DNA of 64,000 nucleotides, from NCBI GenBank assembly GCA_014529385.2, contig CM043954.1, forward strand, positions 5,743,806 through 5,807,805. The letters are read 5' to 3'. Source of the stretch: Adiantum capillus-veneris (taxonomy: Eukaryota > Streptophyta > Polypodiopsida > Polypodiales > Pteridaceae). Below are positions 22,753 through 35,000 of this stretch, piece by piece (the stretch's first letter is position 1; each line of letters starts with the position of its first letter). The translations under genes were made by a program, and so were the position numbers. The notes under the pieces are model-generated. The model did no database searches. It saw nothing but the letters and a program-made list of their open reading frames with translations, and was not told where the DNA came from.

Positions 22753-24483
22753 ACGGGAAGCAAGGATCCAAGAGATCATGTAGCAGCCTTTGTGCATGTA
22801 ATTATAGCTGAAGAGGTGCTAGACTTTCCTACCCAAGTTGCAGGATTCGGTTTAACCTTAGAGGATAATGTGGCTACATGGTTTGACTCGGTGGAGCGAA
22901 GAGACTTTGATTCTATGGAGGAAGTGTTTGACGAGTTTATCGAGGAATTCTCACAAAGGGGGATAGCTCATAATACCGTCTCGCAAATCCATAAATTCAA
23001 ACCGAAAGATGGAGAGTCCGTGCGAAAGGCCGCCCTCCGATTAAAAAGATATGTTAAGTTCTGTCCTGTGGAAGAAATGCCAATTCAGTCCAGACTTATG
23101 CTTATATTTATACAAGGACTAAGGAATGCAGATCTTCAAAAGGACTTACATATGAAAAGGAGCACTACGTTGAATGATTTGACCAAGGAAACGCTATACC
23201 TTGTGGACAATTGTGCGGTCTACAAAGAGGGTGAGTTCAAGGATCTTGACGATGATTCTTTCTCACAACAAAGCGGGAGCAAGTCTGCTAAGACAACACT
23301 GAAGGGGGAAGTAGCGATAAGCCAAGAGAAGCTTGTAGAGGAAGTGCTTAAAAAGATTAACTTGTATTCCAAACCACAAGCTAAACAACCAAAATGGTGT
23401 GCGATTGAACAAAAATGGACAAACCATGGAACAGAGGAGTGTTATTATAACAAGGGATATGTGAGAGAACGACCATATGCTCCACAAGCTCAGGCAACAT
23501 CTCCTCAAGTCCAACCGATGCCTAGATATCAGACTGGCAACCTACCAGGACTTGTAGGTGCAGAAAGACCACAACCAGTGTTGGGACAACAACCACCCCT
23601 ACCAGGATTATGACCAATCGGCATAAGATACACACCCACAGTAATTGAGTCGGACGAGAAGGCTTTGGTACCTATGCATGCATACTACAACGATCCCAAT
23701 GGATATACGGCAAACTCTGTCTATTATCCACAGGATGAAACCTCTACACCAGAACCATGGAGCATGATAGGAAATACAGGACCACCAACTGCCTTTCAGG
23801 CAGCGAGAGAAGGATGATATAGCCTGGATGAAAGAACACTGTTGTTCATAGCCAACGGAGGCATGAGCGGGCAAGGAATTGCACACCAACAAAGAGGAGC
23901 TCTAGGAGCACCTCAACAGCCTAAAGGACCATGCTACAAGTGTGGAGGAGACCATTGACTGAGGGATTGTCCTCATGAAGAAATCATTAGGGTCAACGCA
24001 TATTGCACGGAGTGTGGAATTACTCACTTGATCCCTGATTGCCCTAAAAACCCGAGCAAAGGAGCAAAAACTACCTTGAATGTATTGGGAGCGCTACCGT
24101 CTAGTGGAGGGTCAGAAAACGAAACTCCGATTCCTGTTAAGGTCTTGACGAGAGCCCAAGCAAGGAAAAATGACAATCAGCCCAAGAGTAACGATGAAAA
24201 TCAAGAAGAAATCAAGACTGACAAGTCTAGTGTCAGTCGTGATAATCCTTGGAAAGAACGAAGAGCGAAAATGAAAGCTAGACGTGAGCGAAAACAAAAA
24301 GATTTTGAAGCTGAGCTAACGATAGCTCGAGAACAACTTAAACAGCAAAGAGAGTCCGACTCTCTAAAATCAACGGAAGGACCAAAGAGTGCAAGCTCAG
24401 GAGGGTCGGTATTGGTAGATAAGATCAATGAACCCTTAGATGCAATCTTGCAAGCATATGAAGCAAGATTGAAGAATAGATAG
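22753..24483 (+). pseudogene. Element A gag, capsid and zinc knuckles
   Basis: After D the frame resumes with GSKDPRDHVAAFVHV, then NVATWFDSVERRDFDSMEEV, QIHKFKPKDGESVRKAALR and IFIQGLRNADLQKDL. This is a standard Retrotrans_gag capsid domain. Stops at 23,611, about 23,817 and about 23,957 interrupt one continuous frame. Two knuckles of the unusual form C-x2-C-x3-H-x4-C follow: CYKCGGDH-stop-LRDC (near 23,930) and CTECGITHLIPDC (near 24,010). A basic, charged linker leads towards the protease. The part before 22,753 seen as open reading belongs to D's LTR and is not gag. Confidence 0.85.
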
Positions 24484-26418
24484 ACCCTAGAGCAAAGGTG
24501 GATGACATATCCATATCCAGAGATAGAAAAACAGAGACTAGAGATGTGCAAACAGCTGATTAATACTACACAAGATTTACTAGAGCCTCCACCTATGGAA
24601 GCGGGAGATAGAGTAATCAAACCACCAAACCATGAAACACCTCACAAAACCGAACAAAGGATACCTGGCAAGATAGAAAACATTAAATCCTTGCCGGATG
24701 TAGAGGATGCAAAAGACGTACCTAATAGCACTGATGAATCACTGAAAGATTTTCCACCATATTCGCCTATTGTGAAAGAAAATTGGCCTGAAGAGCTATG
24801 GGAAACGGTGCGAAAAGCTCAAGAAAAATATGAGACAAAAACAGTCGAGTCAGCGCCTTTCTCGGAGCTAAACTTGAATAAGACTCCATGGGATTTGGAC
24901 GTTAAATCATTTCAAGGGGATAATGGTTCAGTTGCATCCGAAGATAGCATACCACAACCTCTCAGAACTTTGCCATCATATATGGGGGACTATGAGGCAA
25001 GATCAAAAATTGGAAGAGTACCTTTTCAGAGAATAGGCGGTTCAAATCAATTGGACACTAAAATCCTGACAGACTTGTTGACCACTCCGGTCAAGTGTAC
25101 AATCACATTGGCAGAATTGTTAAAAATTAGGCCAAGCATGTGGACGGAAGTGGGCAAATGTCTTGAAAAATTTGGCATAAGGACGTCTCTTAAGGTCTTC
25201 GAAACCGAGCTTAATGACACAGAACCGAAGAAAGTCAACACTAGACCAGTGCCACTCAACAAGGTAGGAGAGTATTGTGAGGGTGAAGACGGCAACACGA
25301 CCCTACCAGTTGAGTATAATGGCATAGAAACCAAGGCAATACTTGATAGTGGAGCTGGCATTGCCATTGAGACCAAATTGCTATGGGAAAAATGTGGAAA
25401 ACCAGCAATATGAACAACTAGAATGAAATTGCAACTGGCGGATGGGCACATAGAAAGGCCTATAGGATTGCTTGAGGCAATCGTGGTATCTTCTTGTGGC
25501 ATAGAGTATGAACATACCTTTGCCATAGTAGATTTTGGCAAGAAGAACAACTATGAAATTATCCTTGGTAGGCCGTTCATGAGGCAACTCAAAATGGTGC
25601 AGGACTGGGGGTATGATTATTTGTATCTAAGACATGTTGAAACTACTACACGCGTAAACATGAAAAATCATAGCTACCATGATGTCACGAGAACCCCTGT
25701 GGAAGAATTTGACTCAACCACCATTAGTGGATCAGAAGTCCCAGCGTGGCTTTGTAAGAAAAAAGAGATATGGATGTGTGGGGCATCTCAATGTAGTGAA
25801 TTTGACCACGATGAAAGGACACTAGAGAGGGTCTTGGAAGACGATGCCTATATACGAGAACCTTTTCCTGAAGAGAAACTCGAACCCCTAGAATGGTCTC
25901 AAATTTTAGCTACATTGGATGTATGCGTCGATGAAGTCACTCCCATCAAATTTTGTGATGAGAATGGCTACGATATCATACCATACTACATGTTAAGCAA
26001 AATTGTGGAGGAGGACGAGGACGAGGTAGATACTGAGAATACGAGGATCCATAAAACAAAAACGAAACTTGAGATTAAGATAGTGGGCTATGTGGACATC
26101 CCCACTAAAGAAATCAAGCAAGAAGGAGAAGAATTTTATGATTCTTCTGATCAAAGTGAAAACAAGGATAACGCGGATGAGGAGAAGTCGGTAAATACAG
26201 AGGGAGACGACAATCAAGATCAAGACAATGACGTCTTCTACAATTTCCCAAACCAAAATGAGAGACGTCAAAAAAGATACAAGAGTAAACGACACAACAT
26301 CAGTACACCAACCAGGTTGAGACCCATGCAGGAGTTTGAGGGTAAGACACATTTCCTTATGAACATTCATGCTGTTGATTGTGCTAAGGATAAAGTGTCA
26401 GGAAGACTCAGGATTTAA
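24484..26418 (+). pseudogene. Element A protease (PR1) and long linker to RT
   Basis: The frame is in phase with gag. The aspartic protease is at about 25,290-25,650: LPVEYNGIETKAILDSGAGI carries the DSG catalytic triplet. A stop at 25,411 follows, and then MKLQLADGHIERPIGLL, TFAIVDFGKKNNYEIILGRP with the ILGRPF hallmark, and VQDWGYDYLYL. The enzyme would cut the gag-pol polyprotein in the particle. A roughly 250-residue acidic linker with no recognised domain follows (EEDEDEVDTEN region). The frame then shifts to the RT frame around 26,370-26,418. Confidence 0.85.
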
Positions 26419-28252
26419 GTCTAGACTTTTGAAACCTAAGAAAACTAGCAAAGCAAAAAAAAGAGTTCCAACAGAAAAACTGAATGTCTATGGTAGTCCA
26501 ATTATGACGAAAATTGAATGGAAAAAGAGATACAATGAGTGGAAACAAAAAATTAAAAATGTATGGACAACTGAAATGGAAAGTAGCGATGGAACGAACG
26601 CTAGTGATGGGAGTAAAAATATAGATGTACCTCCTCACTATTGTAAGTACACCATTCAGGAAAGAAGATTGGTGGTTCAACAACCAATGAGGGAGCCTAA
26701 ATCAAACGAGTCCTACGACGGGCCAGAGAATGCCAAGAAAATAGACTTAGCAGAGCCAGGAGAAAATCCTCGACCTGCTTACATTGCCACAGATCTAGGT
26801 CGAGAAGAGGAGGACTTACTGATCAAAACACTTAAGGAATTTCGAGATGTATTTGCCTGGTCGTACAGAGATTTGAAGGGAGTGGATCCTAACATTTGTG
26901 AACATTCAATCCCTCTGAAGTCTGATGCAAAGCCAAGCAAACAACGTCCATACACGTACAATGAGACATTCGCCAAAAGGATAAAAGAGGAGATAGACAA
27001 AACTATGGAGGCTGAATTTATTTATGAGATAAAACACACGGACTGGGTGTCCCCGATAGTGGTGGTACCTAAGAAAAACGGGAAATTACGAGTGTGTGTA
27101 AATCTCAAGAAGGTAAACGCAACAACTATAAGAGACAACTACCCTCTACCTATCACTGAACACGTCCTGGAACGAGTAGCTGGCAAGCAAGCCTATAGCT
27201 TTATATACGGATTCTCTGGTTATAACCAATTGGGGGTCAAACTAGAAGATCAATACAAAACAGCATTTGCAACAGAATGGGGCATATATGCGTTTAGGGT
27301 AATGCCATTTGGCTTGACCAATGCTCCAGCCACATTTCAGAGATTAATGACACACGCTTTTAAAGAATACTTGCGAAAATTCTTGGATATTTACATGGAC
27401 GACTTGTGTGTCTATTCGCTATTGAGAGAAGACCATATAGATCATCTGAGAAAGGTATTCGAAAAATGCAGAATGTATAGGATTTGCCTCAACCCAAAAA
27501 AATGCGTATTCATGGTACGACAAGGTAAAATCTTACGCCACATAGTGTCGGCTAATGGAATTAGCACTGATGAAGACAAGGTGAAGGTGATCATAGAATT
27601 GCCAAGACCAAACACTGTACGAGAGGTACAATCATTTATGGGACATTGTGGATACTATCGACGTTTTATCTACATGTACGTTGTAATAGCAAAACCCTTG
27701 TATAGTCTAATCATGCTCTTCATTTGGACAAATGAATGTGAGGAGTCATTCCAAAAATTAAAAGATGCATTGGTATCTGCATCAATTCTAAAAGCACCAG
27801 ATTGGTCAAAGATCTTCCATGTACATGTAGATGCTTCGGCAATTGCAATAGGCTGTATACTAGCACAACCAGATGAGGGAAAGATGGATTTTCCAATCAG
27901 TTATGCTAGTAGACAACTCAACAGTGCAGAAAATAATTATACTACCACTGAAAGAGAAGGATTGGGTATGATATATGCCGTAAAGAAATTTCGGCATTAC
28001 TTACTCGCGAACAAATTCACATTCTTTGTGGATCATCAGGCACTCTTATACTTAGTAAACAAACCTTGCAATACGCGACGAATTGTAAGATGGTTCATTG
28101 TGTTGCTGGAGTTTGATTTTACGGTAGTGGTTAAGAAAGGAAAACTCATCAAAGAGCAGACCACCTTTCTCGATTACTACATGGCGAAAAAGCTACCGGA
28201 GGCACAAAACAAGTTGAAATCTATGCATTGCTTGACATTGGAGCAAAAATGA
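26369..28252 (+). pseudogene. Element A reverse transcriptase and RNase H
   Basis: RT reads KEFRDVFAWSYRDLKGVDP, VSPIVVVPKKNGKLRVCVN, AFRVMPFGLTNAPATFQRLM and FLDIYMDDLCVYS (YMDD active site). The motif-A position, normally an Asp in DGFSGYNQ, is YGFSGYNQ here (near 27,207), so the catalytic triad is broken. RNase H follows: FHVHVDASAIAIGCIL, SYASRQLNSAENNYTTTEREGL, FRHYLLANKFTFFVDHQAL. Text ends at VVVKKGKLIKEQTTFL, where DHLSR-like text and then integrase would be expected. Instead the PR2 domain begins about 30 bases later in another frame. The integrase is therefore deleted. Confidence 0.9.
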
Positions 28253-29199
28253 ATGTCATCAGCTTTGAGCTCTTTCAGAAACTTGGACCAATGAAGATGA
28301 TTCCAGAGACACACAGGTTGAAAGTAGCGTCGGGTGATGAGGTGACCACGATGTGGTCTATTATAATACCAATCACAGTTCAGGCACACCTGTACACTAC
28401 AAAATTCCATGTACTGCCACCAAGTAGGTCAGCAACTTTGTGTATCTTAGCAGTGTCATGGATGAAAGCTAATAGGGTATTCATTGATTTGGATACGAAT
28501 GAGGCACTGTTCAGAAAGGAAAACTTTTTAGAACCCTTCTTATCATATAACCAATTCATATCAAGGAGGAAACAAAATTTAATACAACCGCAAAAATCTG
28601 TCCAACAACAAACAAAGTTTACAAGTCCAGCAACGTCTTATAAAAAATCAGCAACCATGCAGGGAACCAGGCAAGTTTGGGTACGGCGTACAGAGCTGAC
28701 CGAGGCACAATTACATCAAAAGCGGCAATACAAAATGTGGATAAGGCGCGACAGCCTAATTCCTATAAAAGAGGAGTTTGAAGAACAGACACAACACCGA
28801 AAGCCAACAAATCTACAGAGAAACATAGTCAATCTGTCAAATACGCAACGGACTATATTGGTATGGAGGCCAAAAGTGCCAATTCAAAACGAGCCAACAA
28901 AAAAATAAGGACGGACAAAGATGACAATCGTGCAGCTATCTACAACCGTCAAGGTCAAGCAACATCATACAAACAGCACGAGGAAACAAACAGAATCAAC
29001 AACGAAAACTACAAGGATGTATCAGACACAAATCATCAAGGCAGCAAGAGAGAATGTTCCACCAGATACGACAATAGCGATTTCAAAGGAACCACATACG
29101 CCAATTCAAAACCAGTGGAAAACAATCAAACTACTTGCAAAGAAAATCTGCCAGCCAATTCAAGATACCACAAGAAACCTCGACGACAAATGCCAATAA
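28198..29199 (+). pseudogene. Element A second retropepsin-like domain (PR2) and W-motif tail
   Basis: The frame reads VEIYALLDIGAKMNVISF, then FQKLGPMKMIPETHRLKVASG, FHVLPPSRSATLCILAVSWM and ANRVFIDLDTNEALF. This is the order of a retropepsin: ALLDxGA-xx-N-xIS, xx-LG, ASG, F-x-VLP, IL-xx-xW, ID. The catalytic triplet is DIG (GAC ATT GGA), one C-to-T step from DTG. A basic tail follows with three similar tryptophan motifs: QVWVRRTEL, KMWIRRDSL and LVWRPKVP. After TAA at 28,906 the same frame runs on to 29,199. Element B has the homologous domain after its integrase. The role is unknown. Confidence 0.7.
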
Positions 29200-29362
29200 G
29201 CGAATCGCTTATACCTTCCTCTTGCACTGCATACATTCTTTCTACATGCATTGACCGTACATGCATATAGGGCTATATTACAAGGCCTGCATTCGCATGA
29301 GTTCAAACCCATGCACAACACATACCCTTGACGATACCCTGTCGTCCGGGAGGACTCCGACT

Positions 29363-29376
29363 AGGAGGGGGGGAGG
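29363..29376 (+). other. Internal polypurine tract of element A
   Basis: AGGAGGGGGGGAGG, preceded by CGACT, closely matches the terminal tract AGGAGGGGGGGAG before the 3' LTR at 35,459. It lies 164 bases after the end of the PR2 frame. Confidence 0.65.
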
Positions 29377-30994
29377 CATTCCAAATGCGGACTTATCATG
29401 TCATATATTAGAGGGCAATGTTTGCGAGCAATTTTTCAACCATTTTTTGTGTTTTATTGTGTGATTTTTGGAAAAATAATATTCCCTCGTAATTAATCAG
29501 AATCGGGGACCAAATCATCATTCATGAGCCCCTAGGGATGTGTATAGACTATAAAGAGAGTCAAATCTGGCCAAAAACTGTCTAAAAACAACAAAAAATA
29601 GGCCAAGGTTTGACGATAGTGAGCGAGATTGTACATAGACGAGAGAAAAGTGAGCTACAAAGTGTTTTGCTTCTCATTGGTATTTTTCTAGGTTAGAATT
29701 GCTATTTTCGGGTTATTTTGGGATTTATTTGCTTTATTTTAGCCATTTTCTAGCAAAAATTATAGAAAAAAATCCGCAATCCAAATGGAAACACAAAAGA
29801 AGAGACGCCTGATCAGAGCAAGGTAAAGAAGACACAGAAAAACTAAGGACTGCAAAGGTGACAGAGCAAAATGACCACCGTCATGAAGGGACCTCCAAAA
29901 GGAGAAATCTACAAAAATGGTAAAATTGGAGCAACCGAAGTCCAAATCAGGAAATTTGCGAGCCTAAACCGCATCTCGCAAAAAGTTATGGCCACAGGTA
30001 AAAGATGGGAAAATTTGGTGTCGGAGTCTCGATTACATATAGAGAGACTAGGCTAGAAATCCCTCATTTGAGTCATTTTTCATAGTGAGAGAGAGAGAGC
30101 TCCCTACAGTAGTTGAGAATTCCAGGAGCTCATCCATCGCGCACGGTCGCCAGATCGACATCAGATATGAGAGGTATGCTCATCAACACTGACTCTAAGT
30201 GTTGTTTACTTCAGTTAGTCGCAAAACCTAGCCGGCATCACAATCACAACCTGTGCACACATACGGTAGAATGGTTGTTAGGGAGACCTAGAGGCCACCA
30301 AATGGGACCAAAAGTGAAAGGAACAATGCTAATAGCTTAGGGATCTAGCCTATGACCTCGGTAAGCGTGAAGGAAGCCGCTCAGAAAACCCTAATTTAGT
30401 AGGACCTGCAAATGGGCGACAAAACCAAGGTGATCGGAAATGAGCCAAAATTCATAGACAGCAAGCCAATGACCTCGACAAACCGACTGAAGGGTTAGAT
30501 TATGAAAAAGTTCGTCAAAACGGAGCCTAAAGTCCCTATCTGACAAAAACCGCACAAAGCGTCACGATACTCTAACGGGCCGACCAAGTGACAAAATTAC
30601 ACCAAATTCAACAAGGAACATCCAAAGGAGGTCAACTATGAGATGGAATGTGTCCACTCAGGAAAAAAAAGTTCTTCCACTAGGGCAAATGCCGGCAACA
30701 GGCCAGAAAGACGTCCAAATGGTCGTTCTTGGTGTTTCAAACACCAAAACAACAACCGACTGCTTGGATGGAAGGTCAAAAGGAAGTAGAAGACAGCCGG
30801 AATCATACAAAGACCAAAAGGAACCGCGACTATCACCTAAGTGGTCTACTTCGACTTCAGGACCATCTAAGTGCTGCAAACAGGGAGTACATTCTGCTAA
30901 ATTGATTAAAACTTGATGTGTGTGTCTAGGAGGGCCTATTAACACCATGAATGTCAACTAACATCAAAAAACTGGTAAAAATGACAAAGTGCCC

Positions 30995-31012
30995 AGTCTA
31001 TCACGATAGACT
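30995..31012. repeat. Palindrome copy 4
   Basis: AGTCTATCACGATAGACT has one G-to-A change in the central CGCG. Confidence 0.93.
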
Positions 31013-31132
31013 TGAACTTGCACTTAGATAAGGGAAACTTTGACTTTGGCTTCATGAGGGGTGCTAACAAGGAATGTTAACCACCAATATCAAGTCAAAG
31101 TGCCAGAAAAATCTATTTTGGCCAAAAAGCTC

Positions 31133-31150
31133 AGTCTATCGCGATAGACT
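31133..31150. repeat. Palindrome copy 5
   Basis: AGTCTATCGCGATAGACT, perfect over 18 bp. Confidence 0.95.
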
Positions 31151-31421
31151 TGCTGCAACAATTTTTGGGGGGAAAGACTTTTCAAATTTTTATAAGCTAG
31201 ACTTGGGGAAGCAAATGAAGGCAGTACACCAAATTTGGTGCCAAGATGGACTCATATAGCAAGCTGAGAAAGACATGCAGACAACTCAGAGTCAGAATAG
31301 AAATTCTCAAGGGCAGATAGGTAAAATTTACATGTAAGGGGTCAAGAAACCTTGCATCAACTGGGAGAGGGCAGACAGATGGTCACGAAGCCAAAAAATG
31401 ACAAACTGGCACTAAGTCCCA

Positions 31422-31437
31422 GTCTATCGCAATAGAC
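31422..31437. repeat. Palindrome copy 6
   Basis: GTCTATCGCAATAGAC has one G-to-A change in the central CGCG. Confidence 0.93.
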
Positions 31438-31720
31438 CAAGCAGAGGGATACTGGACCATCTTATCAAAAATCTGAATTAGCAGCTGTCTTCAACATGAT
31501 GCAAGATGACCACCCACTAAGTTTGAGCCCAAAACAACACAAAATGAAGGAGATAGACCAACATCTCTCTGAAGGGAATCTGGAAAATTGGGAGTTGATC
31601 CAAAAAGGGGTCACTTGACATTCATTTGAGGTGAAAAGGGGATCAGACCATGTGCAAGGTATGGGAAACCAAGTGGTGGAGTCACAACTGCAAAAAAGGA
31701 CCCAGATAAAAAAAAATTCC

Positions 31721-31738
31721 AGTCTATCGTGATAGACT
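31721..31738. repeat. Palindrome copy 7
   Basis: AGTCTATCGTGATAGACT has one C-to-T change in the central CGCG. It is 300 bp after copy 6. Confidence 0.93.
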
Positions 31739-32005
31739 AAGAAAAAGTAGCAAAGGGACAGATTTGAGCTTTGGCTTATGGAGTGACCTTACATGCCATG
31801 AGAGAATACACCACACAAAGTTTCAAGGCATTTGGACTTGTTCTCCTTCACCAACAACATCAATTTAAAGCCGCCAAAGTCGCACAATGGAAGAACTTGT
31901 CTATCTGCTAACATTTTATCTTAACTAATCTTGGGATTAAGAAGGCTCATCTAGATGCATGATTAAGTGGTAATCAATTTAGGAGAGTAGTACTATGTTT
32001 GTGCA

Positions 32006-32029
32006 TTAACTGATAATTGTGATGACAGG
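32006..32029 (+). promoter_or_regulatory. Candidate 3' splice site before the accessory ORF of A
   Basis: TGATAATTGTGATGACAG|GA ends in CAG|G, with TTAAC as a possible branch site about 20 bases upstream and the ATG at 32,034, six bases into the putative exon. Confidence 0.4.
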
Positions 32030-32033
32030 ATCT

Positions 32034-35000
32034 ATGGAGGCTTCTCAGGGAAAAAGAAAAGGCAAGAACGTAGCAACGGAAGGTGCAACACCCTATGCAC
32101 TTCTACCCAATTCTTTAAAGCCAGCAGCCACATGGATACCTGCAGATGTGCAACAAGCAGCGGCCTTTCAGATATATCAAGGTTCATATGTGGACGACAA
32201 AAGAAACTTAGTGGATACGGTGATGATTCCCAAGGAGGCAGAGAATTACTTGAAAAGATCACCGCAAAGGTCATGGCTCAAAAAAGTCGGCTTGTGGAAC
32301 TTTGTGTCACTACCACCAGTAGGGATAGATTTCAAGAGGGTACAGCATCTAATAGAGACTATCCAAGAAGATGGAACTTGCAGAGTGGCAGGCATGGATA
32401 ATGAAGTGATGGAGATCCAGATCACCAAAGAGATCATCAAAGAGGCATTGAAACTGTCAGATCAAGGAGCAAACATGAGAGAAAGAAGGAAAAATCTCAC
32501 AGTTTACTTGCAAAAGTCCAAACTACCTTCTTTCGAACTCATAGCAAACCCAGAAGTAAGAGAGCTGACACAGATCTACAGTCAGTGTTTGTTGAGCTAC
32601 AGCAAAAGGTCTCCAAGATACACTACACCGCACGGGAGCATCTCAACCACATTGACATGGGCTATGGGAATGACCCGTGAGTTCTACATAGATCACGCGT
32701 TATATCTGTTTGAAGAAATGACAAAGCTAAGGCAGGACATACCCAATTACATTGCAGGAGGAGAAGTCCTAACCAGAGTAATATACCATGCCATAGGCGC
32801 GGCAGATCAGTTGCCACCTGCCCCTCATCAGAACGACTGGCTGGTATTAAGGGAAAATAGTGAAGACGGATCACAAAGGAAAGTACCGGCATCTATTAAT
32901 ACCATTGGAGGACACAAGCTAGAAAGAGTGACAAGAAGTACACAAGAAAAGATGGCTGAAGAAAAAAGAACTGAAGAGGAAGATGCCCGACTAAAGAAGC
33001 GAAAAGCGGAAATGGAAAACAACACCAGGTTGCAGAAGATAGCAAAGATGGAAAGGATGCTAGAAGGGTTTGCTCTAGAAAGATCTCTACGAGGCGATGT
33101 AGGCGCCACTTGGAAACCGTCTAGTAGCACTTTCACACTGAGAACGAAGAATAGAAACAACCGAGCTTTTGAGCTAGATTGGTTCGAGAAATACATCCAA
33201 GAAAGAAATGCGAGGGATTAGCCAGAACTGCTACTAGAAGAGGAGGATCTCCAAACTTTGAGAGATCAGCTGAGGCCGACTTCACGTGATCAGGAGACAC
33301 CGCCGCCATCTCCAAGGCCAGATACAAGTGAGAGGCAATCTAGCCCCCGTGCTGAATCTACTTCGCATTCAGAAAGCTCACATCGAGATGACAGATTTCA
33401 CACACCGCCCAGTGAATAGGAAGAAGAAGAAGGAACAGATAGACGCCAAAACACTGGAACCATATCACATAGTGATAAAGGCAAGCAAAAGGTGGTGGAT
33501 CAGTCTAAAGATAAAGCTTCCTCCTCTCAAGAAATTGAGCTGGAAGCTACTATAGATGAAGATTTGCAGTCAATGGCGACAATACTAAACCGAACAAGAC
33601 TGCACAGTCAATGGTTAGCTTATCAAAACCGGTCCAACAAAATGAAGCTACAAAAAACTGATGAGGAAGTTCAGAGACTGCAAGAGCAAAGGGAAGACAC
33701 TCTAAAGCTGATCAGCATCAGAGATACTGAAATATTGGGGCTCAAAGGCACAGTAAATCTTCTCAAGGACAATTTACAGGAATCCGAAGACTTCAATGCC
33801 ATATGTGAAGATACAATAAACGTGTTCCTTGAAGATGTCAGTGAAAGAGACGAACACATCCAACAATTGGAAAAGGAAAAGCAAGATGCACTAGAGGCCA
33901 TCACAAGTTTGCAAGTCGTCATCGATGACTTACAAATTGAAGTCAAAGATTTAAGAGCGGTAACAAATATCCAAGCAAGAGAAATCGAACGTGCTAAAAA
34001 GCAAAAAACGTCGCTACCAACAACACCAGTAGTCCATCCAGAAGAGGAAGTGGCTGCACTAAAGAGGGAGCTGGAGTTAGAAAGAAAACAACGTTTAATG
34101 ATTGCTAAAAGTGCGCTTAGAGCAGAAGGTGAACTACAAAGACAAATTTCAGATTTGCAAAGTGAACAACAACAAGGACCAGCTCTTGACAGTGAAATGG
34201 AAAGCATTGTTTCCAAATCACTCAGGGAAGAAAATGAAAACCTGCATATCAGGATAAAACAGTTAGAGGAGTCGGCCGCTAAAAAAGACATGGAATTTCA
34301 AGCTCTACAAATCAATAGTAGAACAATGACCGCACAAATCGCAAGTCTACAAAGTGCAGGGAAGCACCAAGGACAGGGACGAGTGCACATGGAGCCAGTA
34401 ACAATGAATTTGGCTAGACTCGCCAAAGTTTATGGGGGTCAAGATGAGTACGACAAAGATTCAGATGAAGAGGAGGCACATACGCAGACTGATCAAACTG
34501 GCTCCAAAGACCAAGAGACAGAAAAAGATTCAGTCACAAAGATGGAAGAGCAGAGGCTAGCCGAGCAGATGGAAAAGAAAACAAAAATGATATGGTACAA
34601 GGCTATGCAACTTGAAAAGGAGTTTCTAGAAGGGATTTCCAAATCGGGTAGAACAGCAGCAGAGCTACGACAAGAATGGAATGCGCCTATGTTACCTTAT
34701 GCTTTGCTGAAGTATGAGACTCTAACACATCAACGGCAGCTTGAAAAAGAAGAACAAGTGCCAGTATTTGAAGGAGAAGTACAAGATAGGGAACGGCAAA
34801 ACAGAATAGTGGACAGCCAGCCAAAGTGGAGGCATCAATGGCTATTGAACCATCCTCATAACTTGATCCACTTAGTCAACGCACCGCCTGAGCTGAGGAA
34901 TGACAGAACGTTTTGCCCAACTCGCCGAACATGCACCTACAGCCAACATAAAGCACTACAGAGCAAAAATCCGACATGGCTGAATTATCCAGTAATTCCA

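Larger units (their letters stand above)
29377..32018 (+). other. Element A 3' spacer with four palindromes
   Basis: A 2.6-kb region without a supported gene between the internal polypurine tract and the accessory ORF. Four copies of the palindrome lie in its last 1 kb. Surrounding text shares phrases with the 5' leader (for example TTCAAGGCATTT near 16,218 and 31,822). Confidence 0.75.

Noticed and set aside
15814-31738. CRISPR-like array from the regularly spaced palindromes
   Set aside because: Spacing is about 300 bp, the repeats are only 16-18 bp, and the copies lie in two distant parts of a plant retrotransposon.
33671-34291. 206-codon minus-strand Ser/Cys-rich frame
   Set aside because: It is the antisense shadow of the coiled-coil part of the accessory ORF.
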